DNA of 64,000 bases, from NCBI GenBank assembly GCA_977006965.1, contig OZ345371.1:1426001-1490000 (forward strand), written 5' to 3'. The notes under the pieces are model-generated. The model did not search any database and was not told the origin of the DNA. It worked only from the letters and a program-made list of their open reading frames with translations. The position numbers and the translations under genes were made by a program. Shown piece after piece: positions 32,025-42,297 of this stretch. The first letter of the stretch is position 1; every line of letters starts with the position of its first letter. The DNA comes from Phymatolithon calcareum. Its lineage: Eukaryota; Rhodophyta; Florideophyceae; Hapalidiales.

Positions 32025-32720
32025 CCTGCAGCCCAACGTGGCGAACTAGAATTTGGAGTCTTTTTCATGAATCACATTATTCCTAGAGTCAACAGAATCT
32101 TTTCAACACGCAGTTTGCGAGTAAAGACAGTCTTTTTCTTCTTCGGAAGTACGTGCTCGCGCGGTCTTTGTTGCTGGACATAAGCAGGGACTACTGCCAC
32201 TAGATCTCTTGCCGAGTGCATTGTTTTACTGGCAAACGCATAGCGCATATAGTCGTGCACAATTTTCCATAAATTCACAGAATGGTTTTTTTGGATCTGC
32301 AGACAATCTCACAAGGGGGATGTCCCTGTTCTTGAGAACAGGCTCACTGATCACTTTACGTGTTCATGAGTTATAAATTGTAATATCGCTGAAAGCTTTC
32401 AAAAATGAACCAAAATTGCTCAATACATTCCTTGCCATCATTTCACAACTGCGGAGCATTTCGAGGACCAAACACCTTAGATATTCAGCAACTGAGGAAG
32501 CCTTGCCCATATCTGTACGAAAATCTGTAGCGACAATTTAGCGAATCAAGGTTTGATTACCGCTGCTATATGGAAACGCTCCCCAGCATGCTCGCAATTC
32601 ACTCTATTCTTCACGATCTTAATGCCCATCACTCTCAGGTATGGATGTGAGAAGTTGAAGCTGTGTGGTCATGTGCGCAGTATTATTTGAAGCACTTCGC
32701 TAGCAATCCGACACAGGCTT
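32025..32720. other. Intergenic with a LINE tail relic
   Basis: At 32487-32530 the plus strand reads CAACTGAGGAAGCCTTGCCC then TATCTGTACG, the LINE-A tail in plus orientation. The rest holds no recognised feature. Confidence 0.45.
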
Positions 32721-33340
32721 TGCTCCTTATTTCCGCGCGTGTGCGGCCCTCAGTAGAAAGCGAAATGTACGTAAGTTCAAAGAATCTAAAAATGAAGAGA
32801 CAAGCAATCTATGCGTGAGAACTGCGTGAGGGTCTGCTGAGATTGGGCGGTCGGGGCAATCCCAATAGCTGATGGAGACCCACAGTGGCAATATTTGTCG
32901 CCCCGTTTGTGTCTGATTACGTAGAACATCCATTGCTCTCGCCTGTCGGGTTGTTTGTACATCGAAACACACGGGAGCGGTGATCGCCTTGCAAAGGGTT
33001 TCCACACTCTTTGCAGCGTATAGATGTTCTGAATTCGTCGACGAGGACGACTGGACAGAGAAGGGAGAGCGCACGAAGAAGCCTCTTTCGCGGACAAAGA
33101 TCGCGCGAACCATGACCAAACTCCGCATTACCGAAAAACAGCACCCGTTTCCTCCGGTACAGTTCTTGCTTGAGTATCCGCTTTGCCGCACCCCGGCTCG
33201 TCGAAGTTCTTAACTCTTCATTTTCAGCTTCAAAGGCAAGAGTCTTTGCCATTTCTTGGATGTTTCGTGATTTGGCGAGGAATCGAGCGAAGCGCTGCGA
33301 CGCCTGTTGTTGGAAAACAATTCGCGGCACATGACCGTGA
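32721..33340 (-). pseudogene. Fanzor-type nuclease fragment, copy 2
   Basis: This aligns with 2741-3363 of copy 1. The minus frame 32917-33330 has RFARFLAKSR, VLFFGNAEFGHGSRDLCP, VVLVDEFRTSIRCKECGNPL and FRCTNNP, so the zinc-ribbon CxxC lost in copy 1 is kept here. A stop (after NGCST) interrupts just before SDTNGATNIATVGL, the RuvC-III segment, which is in the same frame. The RuvC-I half is absent: homology to copy 1 ends abruptly near 33338 where NOC3-like sequence begins. Confidence 0.75.
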
Positions 33341-35253
33341 TTGCAGCACGACGAGCAAATGCCGACGCCCGCGCAACGGGTAGGTCGCGAAACGCTAATG
33401 CCGTAGAAATCGCCCGCACCATCTTAATTGTACGCCACTCGGCACCTGCGACCGGGGCATATCGCCAAGTACCTTGTAGAGTGAGCAGTCCATTCCACGG
33501 GCGTCAGCTGTGCGTGCGTCAGGACTGTGCGCGTAGCGTGTGCGTGATGTGCGAGGATAGCGTACGAAACGCACAGACAGCGAAGTCAGGTAGCGAGCGG
33601 CAGTCGACGCGAATCTAAGAGCGGCCCAAGGGCGACAAATATCGCTTCGACAATATCAATGGAAATATACTCCGCTACACGAAGAAGTCCGTGCAACGCA
33701 ACTGCCAGTGCAGGAGGAGGTTTTTTCATTCGTGCTAACGCACCTTCAGATGCGGTCTTGGTGGTAAATAGCGACGCAGCTTGTACTATGTTGAAGAGTG
33801 CGCGACATACGGCATCCAATAATGCCTTGCGCGAAGCATAAAGTTCCTGTGGAGTTGCTTCTTCATTTTCCTCTCAGAGATCACGGAGTACTTCTTTCTT
33901 CGTTTCACGATCGTGTTTTGCTTTTGCAGATTATTCTTTCGCCTCCTTAGCTGCTTTTCTCTTATTCACTTTTTTGTTCTTCCCCTTGAAGTTTCCGCGC
34001 TTTCCATCTCCATTCGACTTACCTATTGGAAGTTTCGGAACCGAGGCGGAGCGGATTCCTCGAAGAGGTTCAACGGTTTCCGCTGAGACAGCAGCTGCGA
34101 GTAGATGGGCGGTTTTGGAAAGCGACTTTGAATGCTAAATCATACCGTGAGAGTCGGGCCGGCTGCACGATGAGCGTCTCGACCACGGACTTGAGATCTG
34201 CGGCGGCCTCATTACGGACGCCCTCTTCGCGATCTGCAACCGGAAGGGGGAGTGGAATTGTATGTTTTTTACTTTAGAAGGCCTCAACACCGGCGCACGC
34301 CAACACCAAAGCAGCTTCGGATTGCGCTGTAACCATTCCGGAGAAGACGACAAAGTATTGCCTCTACCATCACATCGTCATCACATGTTTCATCTCGATT
34401 TCTAGCATCATTGATTTGTCCGTCGTTTGTTTCACTTCTTCTTCTGCTCTACCATCCATCTGTGGTTTCGTCAGGTTGCTTTGAAGGGTTTCCAGTTGTA
34501 TCGTCGCTAGTTCGTCGTAGTTGCCTTTATATGCCGAGGGGTTTCGCGCTTGGAAGCGGCTGAAAAACAAATTAGCTGCCCAAAGTCTTTGTTTTCTCGC
34601 CTAGATCTGGATTGCAGTTTTCATTCTCGTTCATATCCACAGCGATTTTGCGTTTTTTGACCTCCTCCGTCTCGCTCCATGCCCTGTAACCTTGCGGTTT
34701 CTCTTCCTTGTGTGCGACCTTTCTGAGAGCGGCCTTCTTGGATCGGACGTTTAACAGTTTTTGTTCTTCGAGGTATAGAATATCCCTCTGTGTCTGAGCC
34801 AAGTCCTCATCCTTGCCCTCGTAGTTCTTACATTCCTCTAGGTTCTGTTTTGCGTGCAGGAGTCGCAACAAAAAGTGCTATCTGTAACCAGGGCAACACG
34901 AGACGAGTGTTTCAGCGTCGTTGAAATGCGGAAGTATTCGCAATAGCTCGGAAAGAGCAGTACAACACGCGCGTCGGACTCGCAGCATCTAGTCAGTGGC
35001 CTTGGTAGTGGGCTGTGACTTCGAAGCACCGGAACGCCAGCGCGAAAGAGTAACGGAGGATCTAGCAAAGCGGCGATATGCAGCAAGAAGTGTCTGCTCG
35101 AATGTAAGAAGTTTGGCAACATCCTTCGACACTGACGCTGTAGCTTCAGTCTCCGATATGACGCGTATACGGTAGGCAGGTGCAATATCCTTGAACAGCT
35201 GTGCCTCGGTGAGAATTGAGAGCGTGGCAGAGCGTCCGTGATGTGTGGCGCTG
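33338..35253 (-). pseudogene. Partial NOC3 copy, fused to Fanzor and interrupted
   Basis: Base-by-base similarity to 39712-41003 of the intact NOC3-like gene, in the same orientation, runs from the junction near 33338 to about 35253. Recognisable pieces include KKPPPALAVALHGLLRVAEY and SIDIVEAIFVALGPLLDSRR. The reading frame is broken by stops and indels. A 638-bp LINE-B fragment (34242-34879) interrupts it. Both ends of the gene (the first ~155 codons and the last ~170) are missing, so this is a partial duplication, not a full gene. Confidence 0.85.
34242..34879 (-). mobile_element. LINE-B-type fragment inside the NOC3 copy
   Basis: The insertion is flanked by near-identical 10-bp duplications (ATCTGCAACC at 34232-34241 and ATCTGTAACC at 34880-34889); NOC3 homology resumes on each side. 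The minus strand reads LLHAKQNLEECKNYEGKDED, DILYLEEQKLL and AWSETEEVKKRKIAVDM, matching in order the charged C-terminal tail of the LINE-B ORF near 12830-13040. No catalytic region is present. Confidence 0.65.
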
Positions 35254-35255
35254 AA

Positions 35256-35640
35256 CTGACTATCGCCGGAGGGGAGCCGTAAAGATAGAACGGAATTTTC
35301 GTCTTTACCCCAGTATTGTACAACTCACATGTGATTTAATTCCTGATCCAGAAGCGATACTCAACTCAGGCAATTACTGTGTACGAAATTTTGCTTGGCA
35401 ACCCGGTTCGGCAACCTATTAATTTTCCTACTTGCCATTTAACTGCCTCGCGAGCGTGTACACCAAGTATATTGCGTGTGCATTCAAGCAAGTTCCACAT
35501 TCTGCACTGAATTTGGTGGCTTACCACATGGGATCCCGGCAAAATCTCTACAAAAGACGGAACCGGGTGATGTGCCAAGAAATACCATGCAAACTGAACC
35601 CATTTGAGGTCGACAAAGAACACATATTCCGCTCTGTTCA
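35256..35640. other. Upstream region of the 390-aa gene
   Basis: No ORF with recognised features; separates the NOC3 copy from the next promoter. Confidence 0.4.
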
Positions 35641-35643
35641 GGC

Positions 35644-35651
35644 TATTTAAA
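35644..35651 (+). promoter_or_regulatory. TATA-like box
   Basis: TATTTAAA lies 57-64 nt before the ATG at 35708. Confidence 0.5.
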
Positions 35652-35707
35652 CTGTCTCCTTAATCCACGTACTTTGCGAAAGAAAGCAATACAAGACACG
35701 CCGCAAC

Positions 35708-36880
35708 ATGAGTCGCCTCTTTCAGAGACTTCATCAAAAGCTCTCGTCCTTCAAACAGTGGTGCAGGAAAAGACCAGAACCCACCAGTGACGGCTCTCTG
35801 GACACAGTAGCGATGCTGAGGCGTGCTCGTGACGCCAACTTCGAGCGTGACGCCTACCTGTACCGAGACAGACGGTATGACGCAGTGCGCCGACCAAAAC
35901 CACCCCCAGGTTTACGCAAGAGAGAAGCAGCTCGCCACCGCAGGTTTGGGACGGTCGAAGACATGATATTGCTCAGGGCATGGCGCCCTTTTGTAACCAC
36001 GTACTTCTCCGATGATCGGGAGCACGCAATAGTTTTAATAACTGACAAGTTGAACATGTCAATGACCACTTATGTGCCATTCACTCCGCGTGAGGTGGAG
36101 AAACGACTTGAGTATTTGGAAAGGAGGTACAAGAAGGTTTTGCTGTTTCAGGTTTCTCAAGGACACAAGTGCACCAGCAACGACAACGGGCACGTTCGGA
36201 AAGAGTGCTCGCAGATGTTTGGACTTTTCTATGACGTCCATTCCATTATCGGTCGAATCGTTCGTGCCTCTATTCGAAGTACCCCACAATACTCTGAGGC
36301 CGCCACTGCCTTTCGTGTGAAACAACCCACGACTGAGTCCACACCCCCCGTCAAACCGTCTATACGGAACAAACCACGTGCCTCCAGTTGCCCTCCTGTG
36401 ATAGCAACCGCAGCGCCACGGGGCCCTTCTCAGTCAATGAATCCACCTGTGTCTCCTCGTACTGAAACTTTGAATGTATCCATGCATGCGCCCACAGTCG
36501 CCGTTTCTGATTCGCCAGTGTCGTCAAGTCTTCCCACGCCCAGCATGCCGCTCGAAACTTCCGCCGCAACAACCAAGAATGAACCCTGCATCCCGGTTTG
36601 TAGTCAAGTTCCTATATCCCCGCTCGTTCCTGCTCTGCCTGACTTGCCTGTTGATGCCGAGTCTGTTCCCGAAGAGATCGAGTTTGACATATCAGGAGAT
36701 CCGAATGACCTTCCAGAGGATTGGTTTTTCGATTTTGACATAAGGAGATATGAGCTTCAAGTGCGCTACAAGCGGTTCCGGCTCAACGGTCTTCGGTTTC
36801 TGGCGACATCGTTCCACAATGTCGGTAACTGGGAGGGATATGCGCGTGCCCTCGAAAAAATAGAGGATCTTGTAGGATAG
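35708..36880 (+). CDS. Unrecognised protein, possible Myb/SANT-like domain
   Basis: An intact frame of 390 codons starting MSRLFQRLHQKLSSFKQWCR. Residues about 78-140 (RRFGTVEDMILLRAWRPFVT, then PFTPREVEKRLEYLERRYKK) have the spacing of helices seen in Myb/SANT-like or trihelix DNA-binding regions, but without the usual tryptophan set, so this is only a suggestion. Residues about 195-320 are a Pro/Ser/Thr-rich disordered linker. The C-terminus is acidic, then aromatic and helical (LPEDWFFDFDIRRYELQVRY, FHNVGNWEGYARALEKIEDL). No signal peptide or membrane helix. Codon use and the long open frame support a real gene; function unknown. A decayed LINE follows immediately. Confidence 0.7.
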   Translation: MSRLFQRLHQKLSSFKQWCRKRPEPTSDGSLDTVAMLRRARDANFERDAYLYRDRRYDAVRRPKPPPGLRKREAARHRRFGTVEDMILLRAWRPFVTTYFSDDREHAIVLITDKLNMSMTTYVPFTPREVEKRLEYLERRYKKVLLFQVSQGHKCTSNDNGHVRKECSQMFGLFYDVHSIIGRIVRASIRSTPQYSEAATAFRVKQPTTESTPPVKPSIRNKPRASSCPPVIATAAPRGPSQSMNPPVSPRTETLNVSMHAPTVAVSDSPVSSSLPTPSMPLETSAATTKNEPCIPVCSQVPISPLVPALPDLPVDAESVPEEIEFDISGDPNDLPEDWFFDFDIRRYELQVRYKRFRLNGLRFLATSFHNVGNWEGYARALEKIEDLVG

Positions 36881-37009
36881 CTCTTCTCTTTTGCTTGGTC
36901 TTCTGTCCGACCCCCTAACCTGTATTAGCATTTTGTGAGAACTCTTCCTAAAAGGTTCCCAAAGCCTCGCTTCTACTTTCAGAACAGGTCTTCTTCATTC
37001 TGCATACAC

Positions 37010-37400
37010 TCGCTGATGTTCTTACTGTTGAGCAAAAGATCATCTAGTGTTTTCTCAGTTACCGCTCTTTCTTCTTCTCAGAGTCCAGAGTCTCCATATG
37101 CCGTCTGACTTCATTTCCGAATTTATCCACCATCAATGTTGTAGACACTTGCGGAAATCATCCAAAGGCGTAATGAACCGCCAACTGCCTGTGTTTCAGT
37201 TTTGAAACTTAATAATTTCTCTTGTCTTGTCGTATGGAATTTTCCTCTTGGCAGGAATGTTGACCGATGTGCTTTTTCGTTAGTACGTGCTTCATCGCTT
37301 CGTCAAACAGATCTCTGGTTTACAGTGCTGCGATGTGATTATCTATAGCTGGGAGTTCTTCGGCGTTTCGTCCTTCGCGCGGGTCGTATTAACCTAACCA
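37010..37400 (-). mobile_element. LINE tail relic
   Basis: This corresponds to 4440-4860: shared stretches include GTCTCCATATG, CTTGTCTTATCGTATGGAAT-like and TTTCCTCTT. Same minus orientation. No open frame remains. Confidence 0.6.
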
Positions 37401-37782
37401 TTCAAATCTTCATGGTTAGCGGCAAGTCTACTCTCCTCATCTTGAAAGCTAATTTTTCCCTTCTATGATTCAGCTGTTGACATCATTTTGTTGTGTCACA
37501 CAGGAGAACAAGCACATGACAACGGACAATCGATCCAGAATATTCAATCCATTTTCAGACAAATTTGCATCTGAGGAGAATATAACTTCCAAACGTGTAG
37601 TACGGTCCAATTTCCAGGGACATACGGTTTTGAAAATATGCAGAAGATGAACTCCACTGCATCTGCTACGTTTTTTAGAGAAATGTATATTCATCTACGG
37701 TACACACAGAAAATTGTTGGACCTGTTACTCTAAGAGGCTCCTTCACAAAGAAAACCTAAAGAACCTCTATCGTGCAACAAA
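37401..37782. other. Intergenic, no gene seen
   Basis: Short ORFs only; immediately precedes the stop codon of the SIMPL-domain gene on the minus strand. Confidence 0.4.
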
Positions 37783-38499
37783 CTAAATCATGAAATATGT
37801 GATCGCAACGAACGCAGAAACGATCTGCTCATTTGCAATGATCTGGGAAGTTTGTGCAGTTTCGACTCTGAAGGCCCTTGAAGCCGAAGCGTCAGACGAC
37901 CTCGCCTGAGGCACGAACGAATCAGTAATTTTGACTCTGACTGGATGTCCAAGTTTCTTTCCAAGAGCGAACACAGCAGTAGCTGCCTCCCTGTGCGCAT
38001 GGCGCACGGCGTCAACAATAGCCTTCCTACGTGCAGTCGCCAAAACAAACGGAGTTCCCTTGAAGCTGACACCCGAGATTTGGGATGCACCATTCTGAAC
38101 GGCACCGTCCAGAATCTTCCCGGCTCGACCAACATGGACCTCAAAAGACACCGTGTTTGTCCCGGAATATCCGGTGATCACAGCAGGCCTGACGCCGTAG
38201 TTGTACATCGGGAAGAGAGAAACGCCACTTGTCTGCAGCTTATTCACTTGCTGCGAACGCAGGTAATTCGTAAGCTTGGTGGATCTGGCTGCGATCTTCA
38301 ATTGTACTGCAAGTGCGCTTTTTCCATTTACCCGAACGCCGAGACGCACAACTGCAATCGAAGTCTTGTAAGTACGCCTACCAGCACCAGTGACGGAGAT
38401 GATATTCCTGTCAATGTACTGCTTCTTGCCGAACTTCCCATGGGATGTCGAGGCAAGCAACGCTACGGTGAGGAAGGCAATGAATGCAGATGTAGACAT
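37783..38499 (-). CDS. Secreted SIMPL-domain (DUF541) protein
   Basis: An intact frame of 238 codons. Residues 1-21 (MSTSAFIAFLTVALLASTSH) are a clear signal peptide. The rest fits the SIMPL/DUF541 family: IISVTGAGRRTYKTSIAVVR near the start, VNKLQTSGVSLFPMYNY in the middle, and ARRKAIVDAVRHAHREAATA followed by LGKKLGHPVRVKITDS near the end. A hydrophobic stretch closes the protein (IVSAFVAITYFMI). SIMPL proteins are common in bacterial envelopes and scarce in eukaryotes; their function is poorly known. Here it is probably exported. A consensus TATA box (TATAAATA) lies 85 nt upstream of the ATG. Confidence 0.8.
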   Translation of the reverse strand: MSTSAFIAFLTVALLASTSHGKFGKKQYIDRNIISVTGAGRRTYKTSIAVVRLGVRVNGKSALAVQLKIAARSTKLTNYLRSQQVNKLQTSGVSLFPMYNYGVRPAVITGYSGTNTVSFEVHVGRAGKILDGAVQNGASQISGVSFKGTPFVLATARRKAIVDAVRHAHREAATAVFALGKKLGHPVRVKITDSFVPQARSSDASASRAFRVETAQTSQIIANEQIVSAFVAITYFMI

Positions 38500-38583
38500 T
38501 CTGCTAGTGTGGTAGGAAGCTGGTGCGTAAGGATGTTGAGGGTGATGTGAAAGAGTGTGTTCCTGAAATGCAGGAAGGGCCAG

Positions 38584-38591
38584 TATTTATA
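38584..38591 (-). promoter_or_regulatory. TATA box of the SIMPL-domain gene
   Basis: On the minus strand this reads TATAAATA, about 85 nt before the start codon at 38499. Confidence 0.6.
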
Positions 38592-39195
38592 CCTGCTAAA
38601 AGCCGTCGATCTGGTCACCTGAACGGCACGATAACATGCTGGGCGGGGTCGAAAGTGTTCCGAAAAAATTAAATCGCTATTTGTTTCCCGTTTGGTACCA
38701 TTCTTGACGAGTACCTAGGAACACGGAAAATGAAACGCCAATCCGTCACTGCTTAACTGCTGCAACAAATCGAACTTCAGGAATTGCCGCTTTGGGGTGC
38801 TGTTGTATTTGTACATGCTCACCTGAAAAGAGCAAGACACCGTTACACAATTTGGACGATGGCAGTCTCCAGTTCACGCGATTTTCAAAATGTGGCGGCC
38901 GCTATCTGACTTGTCAGCTCGACTGCCAGCGTCCTTTCCGGTAGTACAAGGTGAAGAACTACGTCCTAAACAGAACAGCACCATGAGATGCAGAAAGACG
39001 TTAAGTGCAAACCACAGGATGTTTAACATTCAAGTTATCCGCATCTAGACAACAACAGTGCACAAGTTAGTTCGGCATTTCGTCTCTCTCACCTAAACCG
39101 GTTCATCCCTGCAACCCTGCAAAACTGTCAGGACGATTCCCAACCCAAAGAACGGGGCCTACAAGTCTCCAACGCTCACTGTTCGCACAACAGAT
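38592..39195. other. Intergenic, no gene seen
   Basis: Between the promoter of the SIMPL-domain gene and the stop codon of the NOC3-like gene; no ORF or repeat recognised. Confidence 0.45.
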
Positions 39196-41469
39196 CTACA
39201 TTGATTGCATGGACCGCGGGATACAATTGAATCCAGTACCGTCGTCCTTCAATGTTTCACCAATTGCTCCAAGCGCGCTTTCTTCGGACACGAAATTTCC
39301 CTTTCGTCTCTTCATCTGCCCCAACCCAGGCAGCTCTGTCTTGGGAGGCGGATTGAATCCACCACCGTCCGTACTATATCGCTTCGTCATGGCCGGTACA
39401 TCGGAACAGCTCTGCACAAGCACCGGGTCAACCTCGCCGTTCGCAATACTCTGTGCAACTTTCTTCGTAACGGGGTGAAAGTGAGCCGTCAGCGCTGCAA
39501 TCTCCCACATCGCTGAGTGCTCGGCACCAGCCGCATCAGGGTCTGCCATACTGGCGTCGAATGGTTGCAAAAATTCACTTTCTGCCGCGTCCGCCACAAC
39601 ACCGTTGACACCGGGAAACACCGACGACACGAGGCGACGCGGGGCAAGAAACTGTACGGCACCCAGCAGTGCAAGAGAAGCGGTATGTGACGGTGCAAGC
39701 GCCGCAGCGGTGATTGAAGCACGGCGTGCAAATGCCGACGCTCGCGCAACGGGTAGTTCGCGAAACACTAATGCCGAAGATATCGCCCGCACCATTTCAA
39801 TTGTGCGCGACTCAGCACCTGCGACCGGGGCATCAGTACCGAATATATCGCCAAGTGCCGTGTAGAGTGAGCAGTCCATTCCACGGGCGTCGGCCGTGAG
39901 TGCGTCGGGATCTGTGCGCGTAGCGTGTGCGTGATGTGCGAGGATAGCATACGAAGCGCACAGACAGCGAAGTCGGGTAGCGAGCGGTAATCGACGCGAA
40001 TCTAGGAGCGGACCAAGGGCTGCAAGGATCGCTTCGACAATATCAATGGAAATATACTCCGCAATACGGAGAAGTCCGTGCAACGCAACTGCCAGTGCAG
40101 GAGGAGGTTTTTTCGTTCTTGCTAGCGTACTGTCAGATGTGGTCTTGGTGGCAGATAGCGACGCGGCTTGTACCACGTTGAAGAGTGCGCGACATACGGC
40201 ATCCAGTAAAGCCTTGCGCGCAGCGTAGAGCTCCTGTGGAGTCGCTTCTGCATTTGCCTCGCGGAGATCACGGAGTACTTCTTCCTCCGTTTCACGATCG
40301 TATTTTGCTTTTGCAGATTCTTCTTTCGCCGCCTTAGCTGCTTTTCTATTATTCACTTTTTGGTTCTTCCCTTTGAAGTTTCCGCGCTTTCCATCTCCAT
40401 TCGACTTGCCTGTTGGAAGTTTCGGAAATGACGCGAAACGGATCCCTAGAAGAGGTTCAACGGTTTCCGCTGAGACAGCAGCTGCGCGCATATGGGCCGC
40501 CTTGGAAAGCGATTTTGCAATGCCAACGCAAACCGTGAGTGTCGGGCCGGCTGCACGATGAGCATCTCCGAGCACGGACTTGAGAGCCGCCGCCGCCTCC
40601 TTACGGACGCCCTCATCGCGATCTGCAACCAGGGCAACAACAGACGAGACGAGTGTTTCAGCGTCATTAAAATGCGGTAGCGCTCGCAGAAGCTCGGAAA
40701 GAGCAGTACAACACGCGCGTCGGACTCGCTGCATCTGGTCAGTAGCCTTGGTAGTGGGCTGTGACTTCGAAGCACCGGAACGCCAGCGCGAAAGAGTAAC
40801 AATGGATCTTACAAAGCGGCGATATGCAGCAAGAAGTGCCTGCTCGAATGTACGAAGTTTGGCAACATCCTTCGACACTGACGCTGTAGCTTCAGTCTCC
40901 GATATGATGCGTATACGGTAGGCCGGTGCAATGTCCTTGAACAGCTGTGCCTCGGTGAGAATAGAGAGCGCGGCAGAGCGTCCGCGATGCATGGCGCTGA
41001 ACTCACGTAGCTCTTTCAAGACTCCAATGTTCGCCTCAGGAGCTGCGACTACCTTGGCGGCCCAAGCAGCAATGCGGGCGCGCACGTTGGAAAACGGCTC
41101 CTCCTGTGCACTACTCGGTACTTTTTCTTTGCGTCTACGCTTTCGCACTGGCGCTGGTTCCGGCGATTCCACCGCTTCCTCTACATCAGCTCTTGGCTCA
41201 GGTTCGGGGTTGGCAGGCGATGGACGGCGGGCAATGGCGAAGCGGCGAGGGGCGCGCGCAATGACGCCGTCTTCGGCAACGGTGGGGAGTTTTTGAGCCG
41301 GTGCAGTGCTATCGGAACCGAAAGTGCGGATACCTTTTCGCTCGTATGAGGGGAGCGGAGTGGGTGCTTTCCGCTTTTTGGCGCGCCGCGATACCGAGGA
41401 TGCCACATCAGGTGCATCCTCGTTCTTCAGACGCTTCTGCGCACGCTTCTGCACACGCGCTGGCGCCAT
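39196..41469 (-). CDS. NOC3: Nucleolar complex protein 3-like
   Basis: An intact single-exon gene of 757 codons. The first 125 residues are basic and low in complexity (KKRKAP, RKRRRKEK), as expected for a nucleolar protein. The signature LTEAQLFKDIAPAYRIR at residues 171-187 matches the Noc3p family, in which this segment (vFkDIxPgYRIR) is the most conserved. A helical-repeat middle follows, with a Lys/Gly-rich insert around residues 355-395, then a CBF/Mak21-type C-terminal region including ALHGLLRIAEYISIDIVEAI. Noc3p works in 60S ribosomal precursor export and replication licensing in yeast. The gene is divergent from TAF9, starts 178 nt from the TAF9 ATG, and has a partial duplicate at 33338-35253. 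Confidence 0.8.
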   Translation of the reverse strand: MAPARVQKRAQKRLKNEDAPDVASSVSRRAKKRKAPTPLPSYERKGIRTFGSDSTAPAQKLPTVAEDGVIARAPRRFAIARRPSPANPEPEPRADVEEAVESPEPAPVRKRRRKEKVPSSAQEEPFSNVRARIAAWAAKVVAAPEANIGVLKELREFSAMHRGRSAALSILTEAQLFKDIAPAYRIRIISETEATASVSKDVAKLRTFEQALLAAYRRFVRSIVTLSRWRSGASKSQPTTKATDQMQRVRRACCTALSELLRALPHFNDAETLVSSVVALVADRDEGVRKEAAAALKSVLGDAHRAAGPTLTVCVGIAKSLSKAAHMRAAAVSAETVEPLLGIRFASFPKLPTGKSNGDGKRGNFKGKNQKVNNRKAAKAAKEESAKAKYDRETEEEVLRDLREANAEATPQELYAARKALLDAVCRALFNVVQAASLSATKTTSDSTLARTKKPPPALAVALHGLLRIAEYISIDIVEAILAALGPLLDSRRLPLATRLRCLCASYAILAHHAHATRTDPDALTADARGMDCSLYTALGDIFGTDAPVAGAESRTIEMVRAISSALVFRELPVARASAFARRASITAAALAPSHTASLALLGAVQFLAPRRLVSSVFPGVNGVVADAAESEFLQPFDASMADPDAAGAEHSAMWEIAALTAHFHPVTKKVAQSIANGEVDPVLVQSCSDVPAMTKRYSTDGGGFNPPPKTELPGLGQMKRRKGNFVSEESALGAIGETLKDDGTGFNCIPRSMQSM

Positions 41470-41646
41470 TTCTCAAGCTTTCCACCTACCGACACAGCGA
41501 AACAGGCTTCGCCTCCGTCTTCTTTTCCCACGAGGGCATCCTGTTCACCGCCAGCCACTGATCCCGTCGTCGGCACGGCTCATGTGTGCATCATACCGAC
41601 GAGTACAAATGGACACGTGTCATCGTTTTCATGTTTCGTCTCGGCA
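41470..41646. promoter_or_regulatory. Shared divergent NOC3/TAF9 promoter region
   Basis: The two start codons, on opposite strands, are separated by only 177 nt (or about 250 nt if TAF9 starts at 41722). No TATA box is visible. A single compact bidirectional promoter is inferred from this spacing. Confidence 0.5.
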
Positions 41647-42297
41647 ATGATGCATGCCAACCTCGGTCGATCGACCGCTGGGACTGATGCGCGCGCAGTG
41701 CGCAACTGCGTGTTCCCGCGAATGGCGCCGGCCGAGCGCGTGAACGCGCAAACTGCACCAGCGCCAGAACTCGCCCGGCGCATGGCGGCCATAGCGGCAA
41801 GCATGGGCGTGACCCGCCTTGGACCGGGCGCAGCCGAGCTGCTCTGCGAGGCCGCGCACGCGCATGCAACCGATGCGTTGGAAGCCGCGTCTCGCGCCGC
41901 CGCACACGCCGGTCGGACAGCTGTGCTGGACAGCACGGATCTTGAAGTCGGTTCGATGACTCTCGGCACACGTGCTCCAGCACCGCCATCCGCTGTGGAC
42001 TTTGCCATTGCCGCTAGAGAGCGCAACGCAATGCCGCTCCCGCGACTCACGCCCGGCGTCCCTCTACCCGCGGACGCCGCGCTTGCTGGTCGAATGCGTG
42101 CGCATGCAGACGGGAGTCGGGAAAAGACGGAGGAGAGGATGGATGCCGGACTGCCGCCGTGGCTGGCGGAGCAACCGAGCGAGGAGGTGCCGCAGGATAC
42201 GATGACGATTGGGGAGGCGACACCCGCTGACAGCGCGGAAAATGCAGGGCGGGAGGTGAAGAAGGAGATGCAATTGGCGAAAAGTAAGGCGAAGTGA
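41647..42297 (+). CDS. TAF9: TFIID subunit TAF9-like histone-fold protein
   Basis: The frame contains a TAF9-type histone fold: LARRMAAIAASMGVTRL, GAAELLCEAAHAHATDALEA and RTAVLDSTDLEVGSMTL. It is followed by PPSAVDFAIAARERNAMPLP and the PGVPLPADAAL segment, the conserved region directly after the fold in TAF9. TAF9 pairs with TAF6 in TFIID and SAGA-type coactivators. The C-terminal 60 residues are acidic then basic. I use ATG 41647; the later ATG at 41722 (MAPAERVNAQ) is equally possible and would leave a short N-terminus as in other TAF9 proteins. The upstream frame has no ATG before 41647. Confidence in the family is good. Confidence 0.8.
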   Translation: MMHANLGRSTAGTDARAVRNCVFPRMAPAERVNAQTAPAPELARRMAAIAASMGVTRLGPGAAELLCEAAHAHATDALEAASRAAAHAGRTAVLDSTDLEVGSMTLGTRAPAPPSAVDFAIAARERNAMPLPRLTPGVPLPADAALAGRMRAHADGSREKTEERMDAGLPPWLAEQPSEEVPQDTMTIGEATPADSAENAGREVKKEMQLAKSKAK

